Positions 1 through 8,540 of a stretch of 49,198 bases of DNA are shown here, in pieces. The number at the start of each line of letters is the position of its first letter. The stretch's first letter is position 1. The translations under genes and the position numbers were made by a program. The stretch lies in contig NZ_QRJO01000016.1 of the NCBI RefSeq assembly GCF_003471585.1, positions 1,607 to 50,804 on the forward strand, in the 5' to 3' direction. Below the pieces are notes generated by a model. The model was not told the origin of the DNA. It saw nothing but the letters and a program-made list of their open reading frames with translations, and did no database searches. This stretch comes from Collinsella sp. AM18-10. Lineage in GTDB: Bacteria > Actinomycetota > Coriobacteriia > Coriobacteriales > Coriobacteriaceae.

Positions 1-10
1 CGCGTTGCGC

Positions 11-50
11 TGAGTCCTGAGGCTGTTGCAATGAAAATGAGAATCAAGGG
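11..50 (+). repeat. 40-bp repeat, copy 1
   Basis: This 40-bp block recurs identically at 125-164. An inverted copy with one mismatch over 38 bp lies at 33474-33511. Being found once in the opposite orientation 33 kb away, and twice next to a mobile resistance-gene leader, it looks like the end of a mobile element or a preferred recombination site. No transposase gene is visible next to it, so the family is not identified. Confidence 0.7.
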
Positions 51-87
51 CATTTCGCGCTCAAAAAACGTGAGGCACGTCGCAGGG

Positions 88-116
88 TTGCTTTTGGGAA
101 TTTGATATGCTATACT
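88..116 (+). promoter_or_regulatory. tet(W)-type promoter, copy 1
   Basis: TTGCTT at 88-93 and TATACT at 111-116 are separated by exactly 17 bp, with a TGC extension just before the -10 box. It sits in a 41-bp block (83-123) repeated exactly at 205-245. The repeat unit carrying it appears to be a partial tandem duplication of the tet leader region. Confidence 0.75.
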
Positions 117-124
117 ATAAAAAA

Positions 125-164
125 TGAGTCCTGAGGCTGTTGCAATGAAAATGAGAATCAAGGG
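125..164 (+). repeat. 40-bp repeat, copy 2
   Basis: Identical to 11-50. It lies between the two promoter copies, so the order is repeat, promoter, repeat, promoter. Offsets between copies are 114 bp for this block and 122 bp for the promoter block, so the duplication is not a simple exact tandem. Confidence 0.7.
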
Positions 165-209
165 AGAGATATGGAGGTGCAGTGACAGAAAAAATTTATC
201 TTAACAGGG

Positions 210-238
210 TTGCTTTTGGGAATTTGATATGCTATACT
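210..238 (+). promoter_or_regulatory. tet(W)-type promoter, copy 2 (proximal)
   Basis: TTGCTT at 210-215, 17-bp spacer, extended -10 TATACT at 233-238. It is the promoter closest to the attenuated leader that follows and the most likely start of the transcript running into the ABC exporter genes. Confidence 0.8.
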
Positions 239-245
239 ATAAAAA

Positions 246-511
246 TCAAAGCAAAGGAGTTTATCAATATGCGGCAAGGTATTCTTAAATAAAATTTGAT
301 AATGGGAACAAAGACAAACGTCCTCAAGGAGAGGGCTTGGTTTTTGTACCCAATTTAAGAATACTTTTGCCTTTTCATTTCATATCGTGATAGACAACGG
401 CCAGCCTTGGCCGCAGTTTTCATGTGTGTCCTACCTATCATCCCCAGCGGTAAAAGTATTTGTCGCTGGGGATTTTTGCGCCCTTCTGGGCCTTGTATGG
501 AGGACAATCAT
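246..511 (+). promoter_or_regulatory. tet(W)-family attenuated leader
   Basis: The leader closely resembles those of ribosomal-protection tetracycline resistance genes such as tet(M) of Tn916. A 7-codon mini-ORF (MRQGILK, 269-292, with AAAGGAG at 253-259) overlaps one arm of a long stem: 273-290 pairs with 353-371. A second reading frame begins at ATG 422 and covers the terminator hairpin at 440-477. That frame has no stop before ATG 512 and is in phase with it. In tet(M) the corresponding leader peptide ends before the gene, so a leader that stays open into the gene is a visible difference. Known role in the family: transcription attenuation relieved when ribosomes stall or slow under tetracycline. 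Confidence 0.8.
440..477 (+). terminator. attenuator terminator in the tet leader
   Basis: Perfect 10-bp arms ATCCCCAGCG (440-449) and CGCTGGGGAT (464-473) are followed by a T run. This is the conditional terminator of the leader, placed 35 bp before the start codon at 512. Confidence 0.85.
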
Positions 512-754
512 ATGAAAATCATCAATATTGGCATTCTTGCTCATGTAGACGCAGGTAAGACGACCTTGACGGAGAGCCTGTTATATACCAGCGGAGCAAT
601 CGAGGCGCTCGAGCCGTGGGAACAGCGCGAGATCATGCGCTTGGTCGGTAAGTTCTCCCATGTTCTTAACGAAGAGTGCGAGGCATTTAAACGGCAAGTG
701 GCCGCCGAGAACGAGGCTGACGATAAGGGCGAAGGGGAGACATGCGACTCTTAA
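512..754 (+). pseudogene. Chimera: Tet(W) N-terminus fused to MarR-like C-terminus
   Basis: An 80-codon ORF with a good ribosome site (GGAGG at 499-503). Codons 1-30 match the start of Tet(W)/Tet(O)-type ribosomal protection proteins, including the G1 GTP-binding motif AHVDAGKT. From about nt 602 the sequence is unrelated and reads [22 protein letters not shown], typical of the last helices of a MarR-family regulator, which often precede ABC exporter pairs. Neither half can work: the GTPase lacks everything after G1, and the regulator has lost its winged helix. The fusion is in frame and its stop (752-754) overlaps the next gene. I infer a recombination that replaced the regulator's 5' part with the tet(W) control region. 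An assembly join at a repeat is the main alternative. Confidence 0.8.
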
Positions 755-2478
755 TGAGATTTATGAGGCCGTATCGCGGGCTGATTGCGGTGACGCTGTT
801 TGTACTGCTGATAGATAACGTCGGCACGCTGCTGGTGCCTACAATGTTGGCGAATATGGTCAATACTGGTATCACGACGGGTGATATCGACTACATCTTG
901 CGCAACGGCGTGTATATGCTCATCGCGACCGGCATGGCCAGTGGCGGCGCGGTGCTGGGCTGCTATCTTTCGGCCCGTCTGGCGGCCAATGTGGCCTGCG
1001 ACATTCGCAACGCCGTCTACGATAAGTCGCTCGAGCTGTCCGCCAGCGACTTTGAGCGCTTTGGTACGGGTTCGATGATCACGCGCTCGCTCAACGACAT
1101 CAACGTGATCCAGCAAGCGATCCTGCAGACGATTCAGCTGGTGTTACCGGTACCGTTCTTGGCCGTGGCGGGCATCATCTTTGCCTGGTTTATCGATCCT
1201 GCCATGGGTACGCTGCTGGGCGTGGTCGTTGCGATCGTGCTGGTGGCGGCGGTCTTTACCGTTGCCAACGCCGCGCCGATCTTTATGCGCCTGCAGAGCT
1301 TTATCGACCGCATGAACGTGGTGCTGCGCGAGAACATCGTGGGCGTGCGCGTCATCCGCGCATTTAACAAGGAGCGCCACGAGGAGCAGCGCCTGGACGA
1401 GGTGTTTAGCGATTATGCAGCCAATGCCATCAAGGTCAACCACCTGTTTGTGGGTCTCGATAGCTCCAGCTTCTTTTTGATGAATATCGCCGAGGTGGCG
1501 GTGCTGTGGGTGGGCGGCAACCGCGTGGGCGTCCATGCCATGCAAATCGGCAGCATCTCGGCCGTGCTGGAGTACGCGATCCTGATCCTGTTCTTTGTGA
1601 TGATGGCGCAGATGGTGGTGCTGACGCTTCCGCGCGCCGCGGCGTGCCTCAGCCGTGCACAGCAGGTGCTCGAAATCGAGCCGAGCATCGTGGACGGTAA
1701 GGCTACGCTGGGCGACGGGACACCTGAGTCCGCAGATGGGGCCGACACGGTGGCCGTGTTCGACCACATGTCGTTTCGCTTTGACGATGCCGACGAGGAC
1801 ACCCTGTACAACCTGAGTTTTGCCTGCCGCCGCGGACAGACGACCGCGATCGTGGGCTCGACGGGCTCGGGCAAGTCAATGGTGGCCAAGCTCTTGCTTC
1901 GCTTCCACGATGCCACGAAGGGCGCCATTCGCCTAAACGGCATCGATCTGCGCGACCTTTCGCAAGACGATATCCGCGGGCGTATCGCCTATGTGCCGCA
2001 GAAGGCATGGCTGTTCTCGGGTACGGTGGCGAGCAACCTGCGCTTTGGCAACGAGGGCGCGACCGAGGCTGACATGCTCCATGCGCTGGAGGTTGCCCAG
2101 AGCACCTTTGTGCTCGACCAGCCCCAGGGGCTCGATACGCCGGTGGCCCAGGGCGGCACGAACTTCTCGGGTGGTCAGCGCCAGCGCCTGGCGATTGCCC
2201 GCGCACTCATGAAGCACGCCGACCTGTATATCTTCGACGATAGCTTTTCGGCCCTGGACTTTAAGACCGATGCGGCACTGCGCCATGCGCTACAGGACGA
2301 GACGCGCGATGCCGCGGTGCTCATCATCGCCCAGCGCATCTCGACTATTTTGCATGCCGATCAGATTGTGGTGCTCAAGGACGGTGAGGTCGTGGGCCTA
2401 GGCACGCACGACGAGCTCATGAAAACCTGTGAGGTGTACCGCGCTATCGCGGAATCGCAGATGAAGGGAGGTGAGTAG
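742..2478 (+). CDS. ABC exporter half-transporter, degenerate NBD subunit
   Basis: A 578-residue type IV (ABCB-like) half-transporter: about six membrane segments in the first 310 residues, then a nucleotide-binding domain. Visible motifs are Walker A GSTGSGKS (about 372-379), signature FSGGQ (about 475), Walker B ending IFDDS (about 497-501) and switch-loop IAQR. Asp replaces the usual catalytic Glu, and Gln replaces the switch His. This is the pattern of the non-hydrolysing site in heterodimeric multidrug exporters such as TM287/288, BmrCD and LmrCD; its partner is the next gene. GGGGAG lies very close to ATG 742. An alternative start is ATG 754, which forms TAATG with the upstream stop and suggests translational coupling to the chimeric ORF. 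The substrate is unknown. Confidence 0.88.
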   Translation: MRLLMRFMRPYRGLIAVTLFVLLIDNVGTLLVPTMLANMVNTGITTGDIDYILRNGVYMLIATGMASGGAVLGCYLSARLAANVACDIRNAVYDKSLELSASDFERFGTGSMITRSLNDINVIQQAILQTIQLVLPVPFLAVAGIIFAWFIDPAMGTLLGVVVAIVLVAAVFTVANAAPIFMRLQSFIDRMNVVLRENIVGVRVIRAFNKERHEEQRLDEVFSDYAANAIKVNHLFVGLDSSSFFLMNIAEVAVLWVGGNRVGVHAMQIGSISAVLEYAILILFFVMMAQMVVLTLPRAAACLSRAQQVLEIEPSIVDGKATLGDGTPESADGADTVAVFDHMSFRFDDADEDTLYNLSFACRRGQTTAIVGSTGSGKSMVAKLLLRFHDATKGAIRLNGIDLRDLSQDDIRGRIAYVPQKAWLFSGTVASNLRFGNEGATEADMLHALEVAQSTFVLDQPQGLDTPVAQGGTNFSGGQRQRLAIARALMKHADLYIFDDSFSALDFKTDAALRHALQDETRDAAVLIIAQRISTILHADQIVVLKDGEVVGLGTHDELMKTCEVYRAIAESQMKGGE

Positions 2479-2479
2479 C

Positions 2480-4483
2480 ATGACCGAGGAGCTCAAGAAG
2501 CAAGGCATCGCCGATGACGCCGCGGCTGCAGAAACAGTCGAGGAGACGGGCGCCACGTCCGACCTGGACGAAAACGCCAAGGCAGCGGCGGAGCGCGAGG
2601 CTCGCCGCCAGGCACTCTACGAGGAAAACGAGCGCGCCGAGGACGAGCGCGCCCGCGCCGAGGCGGAGCGCATGCGCGACGTTGACGACGAGGACGAGGA
2701 CGAGACGCCCCGCGACACCTGGGCGACGGTGCGCCGCCTGTGGAGCGAGGCCGCCGGCGACCATTGGCGCTTCTATATCGTGTTCGCGAGTATCGTGTTC
2801 TATGCCATCTTTAACACCGCGGCGCCGGCTTACAGCGCCCGCGTGATCGATGAGCTGTGGGGGCACATGAAGCTGGCGTTTGCCAACAACACTACCTTCA
2901 GCATTACCTGGGAGAACTGCGGCAGGACCATCTTTATCTACTTTATGATCTGGACCGCCGCCGCCTCGTTCTACGCACTCCAGAGCTTTTTGATGTCGAG
3001 CGTTGCCGAGCGCCTCAACCTGCGCCTGCGCAACCGCATCGCACAAAAGCTCAACCGTCTGCCGCTTGCCTACTTTGACGCGCATCGTCCCGGCGAGGTC
3101 GTCAGCCGTGCGACCAACGACTTGGACAAGATGTCCGAGAGCATGCAACGCGGCTTGCTGCAGTTGCTGGTGTCGATCGGTACCGTGGTGGGCGCCGTGA
3201 GCGTGATGTTCGTGTTTAGCGTGCCGCTCACGCTCGTCTTTTTGTTCTTTACGGCGCTTTCGCTGCTGGTGACGAAGGTCGTGTCGCGCCGCACGCACGA
3301 TGTGACGGGCGAGCGCCAGGAGTGGGTGTCCAAGATTACGAGCGCGGTCGAGGAGGGCTACTCGGGCCGTCTGGTGATCCGTGCGTTTAACCGCGAGCGC
3401 CAGAGCTCTGCCGAGGTACACGAGGCTTCGAAGGAGCTGGCGCGCGTGAGCACCAAGGCCGACTTTATGATTAACGCCGTCGGCCCCGCGGTGCGCTTTA
3501 TCGGCCGTTTGGCGCAGATCGTGATCGCGCTGGTGGGCTGCAGCATGCTGGTTGCCGGGCATATGACCGTCGGCGTGTTCCAGGCGTTCCTCCAGTTCAT
3601 CTACGAGGCGTCCGAGCCCATGACGGAGCTGTCGTTTACCTTTAACTCGCTGCAGAGTGCGCTGGCGAGCGCCGAGCGCGTGTTCGACCTGCTCGACGAG
3701 CCCGAGATGGAGGCCGATCCGTTGCCGGTGGCCGCCGCCAAGCTGCCGGGCAAAGTGGAAGGCCGTGTCGCTTTTGAGCATGTGCGCTTTGGCTATGCGC
3801 CCGACAAGCCGCTTATGCGAGACGTGTCGTTTACCGCCGAGCCGGGTCAGAAGATCGCCGTGGTGGGAACCACGGGCGCGGGTAAGACCACGCTCATCAA
3901 CCTGCTCATGCGCTTTTACGAGATCGACGGCGGCCGCATTACCCTCGACGGCGTGGACACGAGCCGCATGAACCGCGGCGAGCTACGCCAGCAGTTTGGC
4001 ATGGTGTTGCAGGACGCTTGGCTATTTGATGGCACCATTGCCGAGAACATCGCCTACGGCTGTCCCGAGGCGACGCGCGAGGAGATTGTCGCGGCCGCAC
4101 GTGCCGCACGGGTCGACTTCTTTGTGCGCACTATGCCGCAGGGCTACGACACGCGTGTGGCTAACGATGCCGAGAGCATCAGCCAGGGCCAACGTCAGCT
4201 GCTGACCATCGCGCGCGTGCTGCTCAACAACCCGGCGATCCTCATCCTGGACGAGGCGACGTCGAGCGTGGACACGCGCACCGAGCTCGCCATCGGCCGT
4301 GCTATGGATGCGCTCATGCGCGGGCGCACGAGCTTTGTGATCGCGCACCGTCTGTCGACGATCGTCGATGCCGACCTCATCCTGGTCATGGATCACGGCA
4401 ATATCATCGAGCAGGGTACGCACAAGGAGCTGCTGGCTGCCGAGGGCGCTTATGCCGACCTCTACCTAAGCCAGTTCGCATAA
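2480..4483 (+). CDS. ABC exporter half-transporter, catalytic NBD subunit
   Basis: Partner of the preceding gene. ATG 2480 has GGGAGG at 2466-2471; a GTG at 2471 is possible but less well placed. The 667-residue protein starts with an unusual ~75-residue, highly charged Glu/Ala/Arg-rich extension that is probably helical or coiled-coil, followed by six membrane segments and an NBD. Walker A GTTGAGKT (about 463), signature ISQGQ (about 566), Walker B LILDEAT with the catalytic Glu, and switch His in IAHR are intact. With the degenerate partner it should form one active ATP site, plus a second composite site. The genes overlap closely and are surely co-transcribed. Likely role: drug or peptide export. 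Confidence 0.88.
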   Translation: MTEELKKQGIADDAAAAETVEETGATSDLDENAKAAAEREARRQALYEENERAEDERARAEAERMRDVDDEDEDETPRDTWATVRRLWSEAAGDHWRFYIVFASIVFYAIFNTAAPAYSARVIDELWGHMKLAFANNTTFSITWENCGRTIFIYFMIWTAAASFYALQSFLMSSVAERLNLRLRNRIAQKLNRLPLAYFDAHRPGEVVSRATNDLDKMSESMQRGLLQLLVSIGTVVGAVSVMFVFSVPLTLVFLFFTALSLLVTKVVSRRTHDVTGERQEWVSKITSAVEEGYSGRLVIRAFNRERQSSAEVHEASKELARVSTKADFMINAVGPAVRFIGRLAQIVIALVGCSMLVAGHMTVGVFQAFLQFIYEASEPMTELSFTFNSLQSALASAERVFDLLDEPEMEADPLPVAAAKLPGKVEGRVAFEHVRFGYAPDKPLMRDVSFTAEPGQKIAVVGTTGAGKTTLINLLMRFYEIDGGRITLDGVDTSRMNRGELRQQFGMVLQDAWLFDGTIAENIAYGCPEATREEIVAAARAARVDFFVRTMPQGYDTRVANDAESISQGQRQLLTIARVLLNNPAILILDEATSSVDTRTELAIGRAMDALMRGRTSFVIAHRLSTIVDADLILVMDHGNIIEQGTHKELLAAEGAYADLYLSQFA

Positions 4484-4523
4484 GGTGACAAAGGGTCAGT
4501 CCCGCATGTCACATCGAAAAGAA

Positions 4524-4560
4524 AGCGCGCCGGGGGCGGATTCCCTGGCGCGCCTTTTGT
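4524..4560 (+). terminator. bidirectional terminator
   Basis: GCGCGCC (4525-4531) pairs with GGCGCGC near 4548-4554. A run of T follows on the plus strand and a run of A precedes on the other side. It lies between the ABC pair (plus) and the convergent cysE (minus), so it can stop both. The stretch just before it (4484-4513) carries a weak GTGAC...GTCAC inverted repeat. Confidence 0.75.
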
Positions 4561-4594
4561 GTTGGCGTTCATGCTGTGGCGGTTGCCCGCGGCC

Positions 4595-5299
4595 CTAGCG
4601 CTCGTCCACGAGCTTGGCGACGAGGGCTTTGAGCTCGGCCACCTCTTGCTCGAGTTCCTTGACGCGACGGGCGTTTTCGGTGATGCCCTGACGGTTGAGG
4701 GCGCTCTGCTCGGCGGCATCGTCGGGCATGTACTCGCGATGCTGCTTGGCGTCGAAGCTCTCCTCGAACACGCGGCAGCCGTTGCGCTTGATGATGCGCC
4801 CGGGCACGCCCACGACGGTGCAGTTGTCGGGCACGTCCTTGACGACGACCGAGTTGCCGCCGATCTTGACGTTGTTGCCGATGTGGATGTTGCCAAGCAC
4901 CTTGGCGCCCGTGCCCACGGTGACATTGTTGCCCAGGGTGGGGTGGCGTTTGCCGGTCTCGTTGCCGGTGCCGCCGAGCGTGACGCCCTGGTAGAGCACG
5001 CAGTTGTCGCCCACGATGGTAGTCTCGCCAATAACGACGCCCATGGCGTGGTCGATAAAGAAGTGCTTGCCGATCTGCGCGGCGGGATGAATTTCGACGC
5101 CGGTGATGTGGCGGGTTAACTGCGAGAGCACGCGGGCAAGCGATCGATGGCCGTGTTCCCACAGCCAGTGCTCGGGCACATGATTCCACTTGGCATGCAG
5201 GCCGGGGTAGGACAGGAAGATGACCAGGCCATTTTGCGCGGCAGGGTCCTGCGCCTGGACGGTCTTGATGTCCTCGCGAATGGTGTTGATAAAGCTCAC
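4595..5299 (-). CDS. cysE: Serine O-acetyltransferase
   Basis: Transfers acetyl from acetyl-CoA to L-serine, the first step of cysteine synthesis. The 234-residue protein shows the left-handed beta-helix hexapeptide pattern (for example [36 protein letters not shown]) and the family's HPAAQIG and HPTLGNN segments. The C-terminus ends in a Glu/Lys-rich helix ([13 protein letters not shown]) that may be a coiled coil. GTG at 5299 was chosen because GGGAGGG lies 6 nt upstream and the alignable N-terminus starts there; a longer frame reaching 5374 has no support. It stands alone, divergent from the DedA gene and converging on the ABC genes. Confidence 0.92.
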   Translation of the reverse strand: MSFINTIREDIKTVQAQDPAAQNGLVIFLSYPGLHAKWNHVPEHWLWEHGHRSLARVLSQLTRHITGVEIHPAAQIGKHFFIDHAMGVVIGETTIVGDNCVLYQGVTLGGTGNETGKRHPTLGNNVTVGTGAKVLGNIHIGNNVKIGGNSVVVKDVPDNCTVVGVPGRIIKRNGCRVFEESFDAKQHREYMPDDAAEQSALNRQGITENARRVKELEQEVAELKALVAKLVDER

Positions 5300-5523
5300 C
5301 GGCCGCCCTCCCTTAGCGCCACGACAATGCGATTCAATAAAGTATAGCGATTCGCTAGGGATTAGGAAGGGCAATCTTGCTTTGCTTTAGGCGACAGGTG
5401 TCAGTTATGCAAACTTGCTGGTAATGAAGTAAGACTTTTGAGGGGTTTGGCCCGTCCTCGCGCCGCAACCGTATACTGGTCAACTTGGACGTGTCCGCGC
5501 CCACAACTGAGAGGTTTTACTTC

Positions 5524-6171
5524 ATGGGTTTCATCAATTTTATCGCCGAGCTGCTTAAGGATCCGCGCACTGCGATCGCCAGTTGGATCGCCGCCGGCCC
5601 GCTTATGGCCTACGGCTGCGTGTTCCTAATTATCTTTATCGAGACGGGCGTGGTGTTCTTCCCGTTCCTTCCCGGCGATTCGCTGCTGTTCGCTTCGGGC
5701 TTCTTTGCCCACAACGGCGGCTTTAACATCGTGGCCCTGTTGGCCGTCGCATGGACGGCCGCCATCTTGGGCGACCAGTGCAACTTTATGATCGGCCATT
5801 TCTTTGGCCGAAAGATCATCGCCTCGGGCAAGGTCAAGGCCATGACGCCCGAGCGCATCAAAAAGTCCGAGGACTTCCTGGACAAGTGGGGTCACCTGGC
5901 CATCTTCCTGGGTCGCTTCTTCCCGTTTATCCGCACCTTTGTGCCCTTCATCGCCGGTATGGGCGGCATGCACTGGCGCAACTTTGTCATCTATAACGTG
6001 CTGGGCGGTATCACCTGGTCGACGGTCTTTACGCTGCTGGGCTATTTCTTTGGCGGCATCCCCTTTGTGCAGGAGCACTTTGAGCTGCTGATTATCGGCA
6101 TCGTCGCCGTGTCGATTATCCCGACCGTGGTCGGCCTGGTTAAGGCAAAGCTGGGCAAACAGAACGCCTAG
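5524..6171 (+). CDS. DedA-family membrane protein
   Basis: A 215-residue integral membrane protein of the DedA/SNARE-associated family, some members of which are undecaprenyl-phosphate or polyprenyl-phosphate lipid flippases. The conserved elements are visible: FIETGVVFFPFLPGDSLLF near residues 40-58, GDQCNFMIGHFFGR, and FLGRFFPFIRTFVPFIAG, with the two conserved arginines. Several hydrophobic segments and two re-entrant-like stretches are present. ATG 5524 is preceded by GAGAGG at 5509-5514; an upstream ATG at 5485 is less likely. It is a single gene with its own terminator. The exact substrate cannot be told from sequence. Confidence 0.9.
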   Translation: MGFINFIAELLKDPRTAIASWIAAGPLMAYGCVFLIIFIETGVVFFPFLPGDSLLFASGFFAHNGGFNIVALLAVAWTAAILGDQCNFMIGHFFGRKIIASGKVKAMTPERIKKSEDFLDKWGHLAIFLGRFFPFIRTFVPFIAGMGGMHWRNFVIYNVLGGITWSTVFTLLGYFFGGIPFVQEHFELLIIGIVAVSIIPTVVGLVKAKLGKQNA

Positions 6172-6199
6172 TCCGAGCTTGTTTTCGGATGTTAATTCC

Positions 6200-6234
6200 A
6201 AGGCCCGTCATCGGATTCGATGGCGGGCCTTTTG
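6200..6234 (+). terminator. terminator after the DedA gene
   Basis: 14-bp arms (6200-6213 and 6218-6231, one G-U pair) with a 4-nt loop and a T run. Nothing else recognisable lies between it and the ilvE ribosome site (6235-6460); I saw no T-box or leader peptide there. Confidence 0.85.
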
Positions 6235-6460
6235 TGTTGAAGGCAAATGAAAATACTTTACTTAGTTAAAGAAAAGCGTTTTATCCAAGGCGTGCGGGGA
6301 GTACAATCACCTGCATGCGAATCGACGCGCCATCGGCTTTGATGCTGCCCGCGTGTCCTGCCCGGCTCTACGCTCCGGGTATGCGACGTTGCGACGCGGC
6401 CTGCTTCGGTCCTTGCGTGCGGGTTCGCGAGTATGCAACTGTGTATGTAAGGAGCGACAT

Positions 6461-7513
6461 ATGACTGTCGAGAAGAAGGATATCGATTGGGGTAGCCTCG
6501 GCTTTGGCTACATGAAGACCGATTACAGCTACGAGGCTCATTGGAAGGATGGCGAGTGGGACGAGGGTGGCCTGACCACCGACCACACCCTGCATGTCTC
6601 CGAGTGCGGTGGTATCTTCCACTACTGCCAGGAGGTCTTTGAGGGCCTGAAGGCCTACACCGCCGAGGACGGCAGCATCGTCTGTTTCCGTCCCGACATG
6701 AACGCTGAGCGTATGTACAACTCTGCGCAGCGCCTCGAGATGCCCCCGTTCCCCAAGGACAAGTTTGTCGAGGCCGTCAAGCAGGTCGTCTCTGCCAATG
6801 CCGCATGGGTTCCGCCCTTCGGCTCTGGCGCAACCCTGTATGTGCGTCCGTTTATGATCGGCTCCGGTGACGTAATCGGCGTGGCTCCCGCTCCTGAGTA
6901 CACGTTCCGCATTCTCGTGACCCCGGTCGGTCCGTACTTTAAGGGCGGCCTTAAGCCCGTCAAGCTGCGCGTTTCCGAGTACGACCGCGCCGCACCGCAC
7001 GGCACCGGCAACATCAAGGCCGGCCTCAACTACGCCATGTCCCTGAAGCCCACGATGGAGGCTCACCGCGAGGGCTATGCCGAGAACCTGTATCTCGACT
7101 CCGAGTCCCGCACCTATGTCGAGGAGACCGGTGGCGCCAACATCCTGTTCGTGAAGGAAGATGGCACGCTTGTTGTCCCGCAGTCGCACACCGACTCCAT
7201 TCTTCCCTCCATCACCCGCCGTTCGCTCGTTCAGGTTGCTCAGGACCTGGGCATGACCGTCGACCAGCGTCCCGTCGAGTGGGCCGAGGTTAAGGCCGGC
7301 ACCTTTGTTGAGTGCGGTCTGTGCGGCACCGCTGCCGTTATCTCCCCGGTCGGCGAGATCGACAACAAGGTCTACGGTGCCGACGAGACTGTGACCTTCC
7401 CGGCTGGCTACACCGAGATCGGTCCTGTGATGAAGAAACTCCGCGAGACCCTGACGGGCATCCAGTCTGGTGCTGTTGAGGATAAGCACAACTGGGTTTA
7501 CACCGTCGCGTAA
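6461..7513 (+). CDS. ilvE: Branched-chain-amino-acid aminotransferase
   Basis: PLP enzyme exchanging amino groups between leucine, isoleucine or valine and 2-oxoglutarate. The 350-residue protein is a class IV aminotransferase of the longer, bacterial-eukaryotic BCAT type. Seen features: FEGLKAY near residue 66, the Schiff-base lysine in GNIKAGLNYA (about 186), YVEETGGANILF, and a C-terminal ECGLCGTAAVISPV phosphate-binding segment. ATG 6461 follows TAAGGAG at 6448-6454; a longer frame from 6353 is not supported. It is monocistronic, with a strong terminator downstream. No biosynthetic neighbours are present. Confidence 0.94.
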   Translation: MTVEKKDIDWGSLGFGYMKTDYSYEAHWKDGEWDEGGLTTDHTLHVSECGGIFHYCQEVFEGLKAYTAEDGSIVCFRPDMNAERMYNSAQRLEMPPFPKDKFVEAVKQVVSANAAWVPPFGSGATLYVRPFMIGSGDVIGVAPAPEYTFRILVTPVGPYFKGGLKPVKLRVSEYDRAAPHGTGNIKAGLNYAMSLKPTMEAHREGYAENLYLDSESRTYVEETGGANILFVKEDGTLVVPQSHTDSILPSITRRSLVQVAQDLGMTVDQRPVEWAEVKAGTFVECGLCGTAAVISPVGEIDNKVYGADETVTFPAGYTEIGPVMKKLRETLTGIQSGAVEDKHNWVYTVA

Positions 7514-7615
7514 GCTGTCTTAGCTGTCCGGGCCGAGGGCGACCTTCCTTTCCGGCGCGTCCTCGGGCCTGCGTTACCTCGGCGCTGCCGTTACGGGCAA
7601 AATAGATCTGAAAAA

Positions 7616-7652
7616 AGATGGCGCGCGGCCTTTTAGGCCGCGCTTTTGTTTT
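7616..7652 (+). terminator. terminator after ilvE
   Basis: Arms GCGCGGCC (7623-7630) and GGCCGCGC (7636-7643) followed by TTTTGTTTT. An A run precedes the stem, so it may also work in reverse. Confidence 0.85.
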
Positions 7653-7680
7653 GCTTCGTGCCATGTGGGGGCGGTGGCGA

Positions 7681-7883
7681 CGTGCATTTTTGCGAGTATT
7701 CTGCAATCGAAGGCCCCTGCATACCGATGTTCGGGCAAAAATCCGTGCTCGTCGATGCTTTTCGCGAATAATTGGCGGGGTTATGGGCCGACAGCACTTG
7801 ATTTGCAGGGATTTTCGCGGTCTTTGGCCTTTGTCGTGGCACCCGATGCTCTTGGTTATGTTGAATACTCCCAAAAATGCACG
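7681..7883. repeat. 203-bp element bounded by 21-nt inverted repeats
   Basis: Arms at 7681-7701 and 7863-7883 are inverted copies with one mismatch (CGTGCATTTTTG-GAGTATTC). The interior has no convincing gene. Size and layout fit a miniature inverted-repeat element or a transposon relic in the gap between ilvE and lemA. No target duplication was recognised. Confidence 0.5.
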
Positions 7884-7902
7884 GCGCTTAGAGGGGGACC
7901 TA

Positions 7903-7952
7903 CGCGAAAAAGGAAACCGCTCCGTCGAAGTATGCATTCGACGGAGCGGTTT
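7903..7952 (-). terminator. terminator for lemA
   Basis: Perfect 16-bp arms at 7914-7929 and 7937-7952 with a 7-nt loop. On the minus strand the hairpin is followed by CCTTTTT, fitting termination of lemA transcripts 37 bp after the stop codon. Confidence 0.85.
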
Positions 7953-7988
7953 ATGCATATAGCCGATTCAGGATGCGTTGCCAACTTG

Positions 7989-8540
7989 TTAGAACTTGAC
8001 GGTCGGTGCCTGGCGGGCGGCCTCGGCTGCCTCAAAGCCCTGGCGCTCCTTAAACTGGAAGATGCCGGCAAAGATAACGGCAGGGAACGTCTGGATGGCG
8101 TTGTTGTAGCTAAGCACGCAGTCGTTGTAGCTCTGGCGCGCGTAGCTTACCTTGTTCTCGGTGTCTTCGAGCGTGGCTTGGAGCTGCGTAAAGTTGGTGT
8201 TCGCCTTAAGATCGGGGTAAGCCTCGGCCACGGCGAAGAGCTGGCGCAGGGCGCCGGTCAGCACGTTGTCGGCTTCCATCTTGGCTTCGGGCGTGGTAGC
8301 GCTCACGGCGGCGTTGCGCGCGTTGACCACGGCGGCAAGCGTGTCCTGCTCGTGTTTGGCATAGCCCTTGACGGTCTCGACTAGGTTAGGGATCAGGTCG
8401 TTGCGGCGCTGCAGCTGCGTGTCGATGTTCTGCCAGGCGTTATCAATGCGATTGCGCTTGGTGACCATGTTGTTGTAGATGCCGGCGATGGCGCAGACAA
8501 TCACAACGACAACAACGATACCGATGATGACGGGAATCAT
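7989..8540 (-). CDS. lemA: LemA family protein
   Basis: A 183-residue protein with one N-terminal membrane anchor (IPVIIGIVVVVVIVCAI) and a soluble helical bundle. Family signature stretches are visible: NNMVTKRNRIDNAWQNIDTQL, RRNDLIPNLVETVKGYAKHE, and the conserved tail SYNDCVLSYNNAIQTFPAV. LemA proteins are membrane-tethered with the bulk exposed, and their function is poorly known. In many bacteria lemA is paired with a TPM-domain or htpX gene; neither is next to it here. The start ATG is preceded by a GGAG-type ribosome site. Confidence 0.92.
   Translation of the reverse strand: MIPVIIGIVVVVVIVCAIAGIYNNMVTKRNRIDNAWQNIDTQLQRRNDLIPNLVETVKGYAKHEQDTLAAVVNARNAAVSATTPEAKMEADNVLTGALRQLFAVAEAYPDLKANTNFTQLQATLEDTENKVSYARQSYNDCVLSYNNAIQTFPAVIFAGIFQFKERQGFEAAEAARQAPTVKF

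Noticed and set aside
512..754. Functional tetracycline resistance gene
   Set aside because: Only the first 30 codons match; all GTPase motifs after G1 and the ribosome-binding domains are missing.
6235..6460. T-box or leucine leader peptide before ilvE
   Set aside because: No T-box sequence, no run of branched-chain codons and no terminator-antiterminator pair was found.
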